This document shows, in pieces, positions 6,319-13,210 of a stretch of DNA of 19,616 bases (position 1 is the stretch's first letter; each line of letters starts with the position of its first letter). Source of the DNA: Fibrobacter sp. UBA4373 (GTDB taxonomy: Bacteria; Fibrobacterota; Fibrobacteria; Fibrobacterales; Fibrobacteraceae); contig DGSB01000018.1 in assembly GCA_002390045.1 (NCBI GenBank), positions 14,804 through 34,419 on the forward strand. Reading direction: 5' to 3'. The position numbers and the translations under genes are program-made. Below the pieces are notes generated by a model. That model did no database searches. It saw only the letters and a program-made list of their open reading frames with translations, and had not been told where the DNA came from.

Positions 6319-8235
6319 ATGAAAAATGGGGCAATCTTTTACTTTTTAACTCTTGCAGGGCTCACCAGTTTTTGGATGGGATGCGCTTCGCAATCCGAAA
6401 ATGTGACGGTAAAACACGAGGCTGTGCAGACCAAATCCGAATTCGTTCGGATGGGAATTCCGTTTTCAATCGATTCCGTTGCAAAAAACAGTGAAGTCCG
6501 CCACGTTTTTGTTTTGGATTCCAACGCGCTCCCGACTTTGGCCGATTTGGACTTTGCCGCCTACTATCAAAATCCGATTCGGGATGCCGGAAAGCAGGAA
6601 CTTCCCGAAAATGCAAAACCTGTGAATGCAGAATGGAACGCCTATCCGTTCCCGATGTTCGACTCGCTCGTTTCGACGGAGCCGGACTTTTTGCAAATGC
6701 GAAATCCGATTGCCTGGGAACCGTTTACCAAAATTCTCTACGCAAAAGGCGCCGGGGATTCCCTTTCGCAGGTCTTCCGCGATGCGGAAAGTGTCAAGTG
6801 GGGGCAGTCGAATGTTTTTGCGGATTTTCAAAAAATTGAAAAACTTTATTTGTTCGGCGATAATACGCAGCGAGGCCGCTGGTGGGTAGAAGTCGTTCCG
6901 CGGAAGTGGACGGGCGTTCCAAAATTCTGGGCTCGGCTGAAACAAAAACCGACTCAGGCCGAAATCGACATTTTCAAGTCTTATACTTCCGGAGCATTGA
7001 ATCTGGAAATGGCGATGGATTGGGTCAAAACTTTGGCAGCTTACTGGTATCCGACCTTCAATACGGACATGGAAGTTCATGAAGCGGGAAAGGAATGGAA
7101 CGGAACAAAACCGTTTGCCGTGATGCGCGGAAATCCGATGGGAACGCCGATATGGGTTGCCTTTGATGTTCCTTACTTCTATCAAGTCGCGTTAAAAGCC
7201 TCCCTGAAAGCGGATTCCGCCATGCATGAAAAGGAATTCACTCGCGTCCTCGATACAAATTCTGCGTGGAGAGTTCAGGAATTAGAAAAACTTCAAGGCG
7301 TTTGTCCCGAAACCCCGGAAACGGAAGCCTTTAAAGCGAAACTCTCCAAGGTTCTCGATTCCTTGCCTGCGGCTCAAAACGCTTGGAGTGCAAGCGGAAT
7401 GCTTTGGTTCCGCCGCGATGCGAATTCCTTGCTCGCCAAGGATTTTACCGCCCAGGATTCCTTGCACAATCCGTTGCCGAGGCTTTTGGAACTCAAGGCT
7501 TATCTCGACAGTTTGGGAATTCAGTTCTTGGTCGTTCCGATGCCCACCAAGGAAGCTCTTTATGCGGACAAAATGGTTCCGGGCACTGCGGATACGCTCT
7601 GCGTGGACGTCGCTGGCCGTGACATCATCCGGAAGCTTCTTGCCGCTGGCGTAGATGTCTTAGACGTTTTCCCGGCATTGCAGGCGGCCCGTGCCGGAGA
7701 TGACGGCGAACATTTCTCTTTTCAAAAGTTCGACACGCATTGGGCTTTGCCAGGCCTCCTTGCTGCAATGGAACAGCTTGCGATGAAAGTGACGACTTAC
7801 GCCTGGTATGAAAATTCCGGAGCTCAGCCGGGGGCGCTTGAAATGCGCGATACCACGATTTTACGCGAAGGCGATTTGATCCAACAGCTTCCGCAGACCG
7901 AGCAGGGAAATTTTGCCCCGGAAACTTTGGAAGTCAAAAAAATCTACAAAGACGGCAAACCGTATGTCGGTGGCAAGGACGCTCCGATTCTTTTGATGGG
8001 AGATTCCTTTACGGGAGTCTTTGAATCTGTGGATGGAAAATCGGGAGGCCCGGGATCGCTTCTCGCTTTTGCAACGGGTTTGGATGTTCAGGTTGTGACC
8101 AGTTGGGGCGGTGGACCTCTTGTACGCCATCGGATGGTCAAAGACAAAAAATCCTTAAAAACAAAGCGCTTGGTCATTTATATGATGACCCTTCGCGATT
8201 TCTGGCAATCGCCATTGGAGTGGGATGTTCTCTAA
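6319..8235 (+). CDS. AlgJ/AlgX-like SGNH lipoprotein
   Basis: A 638-residue exported protein, probably a lipoprotein (MKNGAIFYFLTLAGLTSFWM followed by GC, Cys at 22). I chose ATG 6319 rather than the earlier in-frame ATG at 6160, which would overlap divergent aguB and bury the signal peptide. Residues ~30-340 are unrecognised. The C-terminal half matches the AlgJ/AlgX SGNH-hydrolase-like fold: LWFRRDANSLLAKDF, the strand LVVPMPTKEALYAD, FDTHWALPG with D472 and H474, and LLMGDSFTG with S563. These are the Ser-His-Asp residues that transfer acetyl groups onto exopolysaccharides such as alginate in that family. No MBOAT acyltransferase partner is in the window, so the acyl donor and acceptor are unknown. 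The gene overlaps the next by 11 bases. Confidence 0.85.
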   Translation: MKNGAIFYFLTLAGLTSFWMGCASQSENVTVKHEAVQTKSEFVRMGIPFSIDSVAKNSEVRHVFVLDSNALPTLADLDFAAYYQNPIRDAGKQELPENAKPVNAEWNAYPFPMFDSLVSTEPDFLQMRNPIAWEPFTKILYAKGAGDSLSQVFRDAESVKWGQSNVFADFQKIEKLYLFGDNTQRGRWWVEVVPRKWTGVPKFWARLKQKPTQAEIDIFKSYTSGALNLEMAMDWVKTLAAYWYPTFNTDMEVHEAGKEWNGTKPFAVMRGNPMGTPIWVAFDVPYFYQVALKASLKADSAMHEKEFTRVLDTNSAWRVQELEKLQGVCPETPETEAFKAKLSKVLDSLPAAQNAWSASGMLWFRRDANSLLAKDFTAQDSLHNPLPRLLELKAYLDSLGIQFLVVPMPTKEALYADKMVPGTADTLCVDVAGRDIIRKLLAAGVDVLDVFPALQAARAGDDGEHFSFQKFDTHWALPGLLAAMEQLAMKVTTYAWYENSGAQPGALEMRDTTILREGDLIQQLPQTEQGNFAPETLEVKKIYKDGKPYVGGKDAPILLMGDSFTGVFESVDGKSGGPGSLLAFATGLDVQVVTSWGGGPLVRHRMVKDKKSLKTKRLVIYMMTLRDFWQSPLEWDVL

Positions 8236-8962
8236 ATCAATCTTTCGATCGATGGTCCTTTTTGCATTATTTTTAATGCTGATTGTCGCTTTGATGCTTG
8301 TGCTTGCCCCCAATCGAGGTCAAAATATTTCCCTCGTTTCGGCGGCATGTACCTTTGACGATTTCGAGCCGCAATGTTTCGATCGAAATTCCAGATGGAA
8401 TGAAGGCTTGTATTATTTTGATAGCGTCCTTTACGATACAAAGGATACTCTCCGTGCGGTGAAATCCGTGCTTTGGGATTTTTGGGGGTTAGAGTTTGCG
8501 GGCGAAGAAGAATCGACGGCGCCTTCTTCTATTTTGCCCGGCCGATCTTTGGAATATGGTAAAAGTGGTTGCGTTGGAATGACGTGGCTTGCTTTGATGC
8601 TTGCGGAAGCGCGACAGCTTCGCATCGATGCGATTCTTGTGCCGGGCCATATGTTCTTCCGAGTGAATGGAGTGAATCTGGAACCGAATCGCGAAGGCTA
8701 TCATTATTCCGACGAAGAATACCGCAAAAAATATGCGGAAGGCTCGTGGTCGGGTTATGAATTTAGACCTCTTTACAAAAAGCAATTCTTGGGTCTTGTC
8801 GCTTTCGATATGGGAAATTATTTTCTCGAATCGAATCCGGAAAATGCTCTTGCCTGGTATAAAATCGCAAGCGAATTCTTCCCAGCTTACCCTGGAGTGG
8901 ATAAAAATCGACGCCTAGCGATTGAAAAAGTAGACCCGCGCAAGAGCGCTCGTGTTCGATGA
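8225..8962 (+). CDS. Membrane-anchored transglutaminase-like protein
   Basis: A 245-residue protein with one N-terminal hydrophobic segment (residues ~7-28, RSMVLFALFLMLIVALMLVL), either an anchor or an uncleaved signal. The soluble part resembles transglutaminase/SirB1-like papain folds. YGKSGCVGMTWLALMLAEA supplies a candidate nucleophile C116 at the start of a helix, PGHMFFRV supplies H142, and VNLEPNREGYHYSDEEY supplies N151 or E153 as third residue. The C116-H142 spacing is short for classical transglutaminases but fits the minimal 'CVGxS...PGHxFxR..NLEP' type. Such proteins may act as proteases, amidases or peptidoglycan-modifying enzymes; the substrate is unknown. It overlaps the upstream gene by 11 bases and the downstream gene by 4, so all three are likely translated together. 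Confidence 0.8.
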   Translation: MFSKSIFRSMVLFALFLMLIVALMLVLAPNRGQNISLVSAACTFDDFEPQCFDRNSRWNEGLYYFDSVLYDTKDTLRAVKSVLWDFWGLEFAGEEESTAPSSILPGRSLEYGKSGCVGMTWLALMLAEARQLRIDAILVPGHMFFRVNGVNLEPNREGYHYSDEEYRKKYAEGSWSGYEFRPLYKKQFLGLVAFDMGNYFLESNPENALAWYKIASEFFPAYPGVDKNRRLAIEKVDPRKSARVR

Positions 8963-10455
8963 AGGCCTTCCTTCCTCAAATTCTCTTTGCTTTTTGCGTT
9001 TCGCTTTTTGCGTTTTTTCCGCTGACGGATTCCGATATCTGGTGGCATTTGGCAAGTGCAAGAGACTTTTTGGAAAACGGGATGGCTTGGGATGATCCTT
9101 TTTGCTGGACTCCTTCGAAGTCTCCATGGATCAATGTCCATTTGTTTTTTCAGCTGGCGGTTTACCGCATTTTTGAATCGTTCGGAGCGTTGGGGCTTGT
9201 CGCTTTAAAATCATTGCTTTGGGGAGTTGTGGCGTTTCTCTGGCTGTTGCCGATGAAGCGAAAAGTTTTGTGGGTGCATTTTGCCCTTTGGGTCTCCTTC
9301 GCTTTTTTGTTCCGATATGCGTTTGAATGCAGGCCGATTCTTGCGACGATGCTTTTTTTGGGAATTTTTTGGAATCTTTTACCGCAGCTCGAAAAAAGGA
9401 TTTCGATAAAGTGGATTTTTTCTGCCTTTGTGCTTCTTGGCGTGGAATGGGTGTGGGTACGTGTCCAGGGACTTTTCCCGTTGGGATTTTGCCTCGCTTT
9501 TTTCGCCATTGCATTTTCTTTCCCGAGTCTTTCTCGTGCGCGTAAAGTGGCGAATGGAATATTTTTTGCATTGCTCTTGGCGACTCCTTTAGCGCATGAA
9601 CAAGGGATTGTTCTTTGGAATTATCCGATGGAACTTTTGAACCGGCTAGTAGGCGGAACCGCTTCGTCGCAAATTTTTGCCCAACAGATTGCGGAAAATC
9701 GCGCACCCACGACGCTTTTGGTCTTGGGTGAAAATCGTGTAGCCATGATGGCATTGCTTTTGGGCATTTTGATTTCTGCTTTTGTAATCTTGAAACATCG
9801 TCGTTTGGCAAAACCATTTCAAGTTGCCTGGCTTGTCGTAGGAATTTTTTTAGCGGCGACGGCGGAACGGAATTTGGTCCTTTTCTTTTTCCCATTTGCG
9901 TCGATTGTCCTTGGGCATTCGGGCGCGATTCTTGGGGCTCGAAAATGGCTTCGAAAGAATGTCTCGGTTTCGAAAGAAAAGTTTTCTTTTGGACTTAAAG
10001 TTTTGACGGTATTAGGGATTGCTTTTGTTTTAGGAACATTTGTGAAAAGCCTTCCCGCTTATTTTGATCATGGAGCGTTTAGGGCGATTTCCATGGAACG
10101 AGTTCCTGTCGGAGCGGTGGATTTTATGCGCCAAAATCCGATGCTCGAAAATTCCAAAATTTTTAACGACGATCGCTCGGGGGGGTACATGGAATGGGCT
10201 CTTCCGGGTGTTAAAACGTTCGCCGATGGACGTTTTATCCTCAAGGATTCGACGTTCCTAGCGAACTATCTGAATTTTGCAGAAAAACCGGCAGAATTCT
10301 TTATTTTTTCGGATTCGCTTTCTGTCAATCGCGTGCTTTTGCCTATTCGTTATATTCCGCTTTGGAAAAAATTAGTTTACGCATTGGACGAAAATTCAAA
10401 ATGGAACCGAGTGTATCAAGATAGCGCCTATGCTGTTTGGGATAAGACTCGATAA
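8959..10455 (+). CDS. Polytopic GT-C-like membrane protein
   Basis: A 498-residue integral membrane protein with about ten hydrophobic segments and a soluble C-terminal ~120 residues. After the first segment comes DSDIWWHLASARDFLENG, then DDPFCWTPSKSPWINVHLFF. This is the D-x-W-W-H...D-P-F..T...W...H/E-W-L pattern of a widespread family of GT-C-like polytopic proteins. The acidic residue in the first extracytoplasmic loop recalls the catalytic Asp of GT-C glycosyltransferases that use polyprenyl-phosphate sugars. The C-terminal part, IFNDDRSGGYMEWALPG then FADGRF, is also typical of this family. No activity has been assigned to it with certainty. It starts with ATGA overlap on the transglutaminase-like gene, and a 73-base gap follows. 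Confidence 0.75.
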   Translation: MKAFLPQILFAFCVSLFAFFPLTDSDIWWHLASARDFLENGMAWDDPFCWTPSKSPWINVHLFFQLAVYRIFESFGALGLVALKSLLWGVVAFLWLLPMKRKVLWVHFALWVSFAFLFRYAFECRPILATMLFLGIFWNLLPQLEKRISIKWIFSAFVLLGVEWVWVRVQGLFPLGFCLAFFAIAFSFPSLSRARKVANGIFFALLLATPLAHEQGIVLWNYPMELLNRLVGGTASSQIFAQQIAENRAPTTLLVLGENRVAMMALLLGILISAFVILKHRRLAKPFQVAWLVVGIFLAATAERNLVLFFFPFASIVLGHSGAILGARKWLRKNVSVSKEKFSFGLKVLTVLGIAFVLGTFVKSLPAYFDHGAFRAISMERVPVGAVDFMRQNPMLENSKIFNDDRSGGYMEWALPGVKTFADGRFILKDSTFLANYLNFAEKPAEFFIFSDSLSVNRVLLPIRYIPLWKKLVYALDENSKWNRVYQDSAYAVWDKTR

Positions 10456-10528
10456 ATAAAGCGGAAAGGTCATTTCGTAAGCATTTTGAATGTGGCGAAT
10501 CAGACCGTTAATTTCTAATTTATACTTA

Positions 10529-13210
10529 ATGCGCTTGCGGTTTGTTTTCAGTCTTTTTTTTCTGATATTTTGCTGTATTTCGTGTACAAACGAAGCCTCT
10601 TCGGCTGACGTTTTGTCGGAGTCTTATGAAGGGATGGAACGCATCCTTTCGATGGATGATTCCGTCAAAATAGATGCGGTGAATTTGACGTCGCATTTTT
10701 CGTACAATTATTACATCGACGTGCATGAAGTTACGGTAGGGGAATATTCGAGAATCCTCGGAGAATCCTATACGCAGGAAGATGAAAATTTGCCGGTGAC
10801 CGATGTGTCTTTTTACGATGCGGTCCTTTTTGCGAATGCAAAATCCAAAACGATGAAACTTGATACTGTCTACATCTATGATGGAATTTCGAAATCGTCG
10901 GATGGGCATGTGATTTATCTGGATAATTTTTCCACCCAGTTTATGGCGAATGGTTATCGTCTCCCGACAGAAGCGGAATGGATTTATGCGGCAAAAAAAG
11001 GTTGGAATCCGTCTAAAAATGCATGGACTTCTGAAAATTCCGATTTTGAACGGCACAATGTTTGTGAGCTTCCCAAAGATGGAAATGGCCTTTGCGACAT
11101 GGCGGGAAATGTTCTAGAATGGACAAATGACTTTCTTTCGGATGTCCGAGATACTTCCGTGGAAAATTTTGCCGGAGCTTCTTCTCTGAATTCTTTGAGC
11201 GAGATTGTGGTGAAGGGGGGAAGTTTCCGCAATGCGGCTGCCAACATCAATTTGAAAAATCGTGGCGATGTGTATACGGTTTCGCCATCGATGCATGCGG
11301 CCTATGTCGGCTTTCGCCTAGTTCGCGGAATGGTTGAATTTGTACAGCAAGTGCAAAATGAAAAAGGAAGCAAGAGTCAATGGAATGTAGAAGCTTTTTC
11401 TGTCGTTTCCTCGTTAAAGAAGAAGCTGGGATCCTTCAATTCCATTTTGGCGTTCCGTGACGACGAAACGGGAAACATCGGATACATTCAATTTGCGTCG
11501 TCCAATCCGACTGTGGTCGAAATTGTGGACACGATCGATGCGTATCATCCGGCGATTTCTCCGGATGGATCGAAAATTGCTTTTTGCACCAAGCCCGAAG
11601 GCATTTCGGGAATTTCGAATCTATATGTGCGTGATTTGAACGAATCCGGGACGAATCTCGTGAAACTTGAAGTCGAAAGCGCTGCCATTCCGCGATGGCG
11701 AGTTGTCGGAGCGGATACGCAAATCGTTTACGTCACAAGCGCTGCGAACAATACAAATGAAACGGAATGGAAACAGGCTTCGACTTGGACCGTTTCTTTT
11801 TCGAATGGAACCTTCGGAACGCCGACAAAGATTTTGGATGGCTCGTATAACGGAGGCGTTCTGAATGACGGCACGATGGCGGTCAGCGGGGCAAGATTAC
11901 TTCGGGCCATGCTGAACGGAAATGAAATGCTTTGGTTGAACGGCGAACAGGCTTGCAATGTTTCGCTTTCCGAAGCGACGCATCAGGTTCTTTTTCTTGA
12001 CTTTGGAAGTGCAACAGGAGCCGCGTTCTCCGGAAAAACATATTCTGCTCACCAAATGCTTTTGGTCTCGATTTACAACGGTCAACTGCTGACGATGATT
12101 CCTGCACCGGAGCATTACATGTTTGATCATACGGAATGGGTCGAAAATGTCAAAAATTATGCCGTCTCTACTTTGACGGATTCCGATGGCGCGCATTCCA
12201 AAATCGTTTTGGTCGGTACATTGGATTCTTCGATTGTGGAACTCGCTTCCGGAACAGAACTTTGGCACCCGAATTTGTGGACGGATGTTTTGGATGCGAA
12301 TGAACAATCGGAAATTTCCTTGGATAGTGCGGGCGTATATCTTGCCGAAGGCGATGAATTCGAATTCCAAACGATTCGTGCGAAAATGGAGCTTTTCTGG
12401 AATCGCGCCGATTCGCTAGAAGTCGTGTGCGTGGGAAGTTCGCGAATGGAAGATGGCGTTATCGCGAAGAAACTGGATTCTTCTTATGCGACGATCAATA
12501 TGGGACATGCGCAAAGCAGCTTCCCGTTTAACCTGTATTTTGCAGATGAATATGCATTAAATCATGCGAAAAACTTAAAAGCGATTGTGCTTTCTCTTGA
12601 TTTGGATATTTGGCAAACCCCGGATGATTTTTATTACTTCAATAAATTCCGAAGCTATCCTGGCGTTATCTACGATCAGAACCATCAATTCTGGAAATAT
12701 GGCGTTTCGGAAAATTTCCGCAAAGCGGTTCAAAGCGCTTATGCCGTGGAACCGGTCCGAACCAATTATCTGAAAAATTTGGGCTATAATCCTCTAGAAC
12801 CACAAGGATGGGGGGATGTTGCCGAAGTCAATGCGGATTCCATGTGGGCGAAAGAACTTTCCGGATTTATAGACGGTCAATTCTTGCGGCTGGAAACCTT
12901 TTTAAAACATGCACAAATTCAAGGCGTGCCTGTTGTCGGCATTATTTTCCCGCAGTCTCCCAAATATAAAGAAACGGGATCTTTTGGCCGTTACGGTCCA
13001 CAGCGTTCTGTCGCCGTTAGCCTTATTGAACGTTTGACCGCGTTGCAAAAAGACTATCCGAATTTTGTTTTGATGGATGAAAATAAGATGGGCGATCACG
13101 ATTATACGGACGAAATGGCTTATGGCTTTGACCATTTGGCGACTCCTGGCGCAGAGTTGCTGACGGACCGCTTGAAATCCGTCCTGGATAGTTTGGAGAG
13201 TTTCCAATGA
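10529..13210 (+). CDS. TIGR02171-family lipoprotein: inactive FGE-like, propeller and SGNH-like domains
   Basis: An 893-residue member of what I recognise as the Fibrobacter paralogous family TIGR02171, function unknown. The start at 10529 gives the signal peptide MRLRFVFSLFFLIFCCIS plus Cys 19; the earlier ATG at 10490 would only add 13 residues and is possible. Residues ~35-270 resemble the formylglycine-generating enzyme/sulfatase-modifying fold (YYIDVHEVTVGEYSRIL, RLPTEAEWIYAAK, DMAGNVLEWTND, VVKGGSFRN, YVGFRLVRG). The cysteines needed for formylglycine formation are absent. Residues ~305-580 include a TolB/PD40-like segment (AISPDGSKIAFCTKPEG, then LYVRDLN). The C-terminal ~270 residues look like an SGNH hydrolase: VGSSR (S638), NMGHAQ, and FDHLATPGA (D868, H869). 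It is paired with its paralogue downstream, overlapping by 4 bases. Confidence 0.85.
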   Translation: MRLRFVFSLFFLIFCCISCTNEASSADVLSESYEGMERILSMDDSVKIDAVNLTSHFSYNYYIDVHEVTVGEYSRILGESYTQEDENLPVTDVSFYDAVLFANAKSKTMKLDTVYIYDGISKSSDGHVIYLDNFSTQFMANGYRLPTEAEWIYAAKKGWNPSKNAWTSENSDFERHNVCELPKDGNGLCDMAGNVLEWTNDFLSDVRDTSVENFAGASSLNSLSEIVVKGGSFRNAAANINLKNRGDVYTVSPSMHAAYVGFRLVRGMVEFVQQVQNEKGSKSQWNVEAFSVVSSLKKKLGSFNSILAFRDDETGNIGYIQFASSNPTVVEIVDTIDAYHPAISPDGSKIAFCTKPEGISGISNLYVRDLNESGTNLVKLEVESAAIPRWRVVGADTQIVYVTSAANNTNETEWKQASTWTVSFSNGTFGTPTKILDGSYNGGVLNDGTMAVSGARLLRAMLNGNEMLWLNGEQACNVSLSEATHQVLFLDFGSATGAAFSGKTYSAHQMLLVSIYNGQLLTMIPAPEHYMFDHTEWVENVKNYAVSTLTDSDGAHSKIVLVGTLDSSIVELASGTELWHPNLWTDVLDANEQSEISLDSAGVYLAEGDEFEFQTIRAKMELFWNRADSLEVVCVGSSRMEDGVIAKKLDSSYATINMGHAQSSFPFNLYFADEYALNHAKNLKAIVLSLDLDIWQTPDDFYYFNKFRSYPGVIYDQNHQFWKYGVSENFRKAVQSAYAVEPVRTNYLKNLGYNPLEPQGWGDVAEVNADSMWAKELSGFIDGQFLRLETFLKHAQIQGVPVVGIIFPQSPKYKETGSFGRYGPQRSVAVSLIERLTALQKDYPNFVLMDENKMGDHDYTDEMAYGFDHLATPGAELLTDRLKSVLDSLESFQ

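Noticed and set aside
9131..9895. A 254-codon open frame on the minus strand opposite the GT-C-like gene
   Set aside because: The translation is Lys/Arg/Pro-rich low-complexity sequence, as expected antisense to a gene full of TTT and CTT codons for a membrane protein.
10521..10526. TATACT considered as a -10 box for the first TIGR02171 gene
   Set aside because: It ends two bases before the chosen ATG, so transcription would begin inside the coding sequence unless the start is at a later codon.
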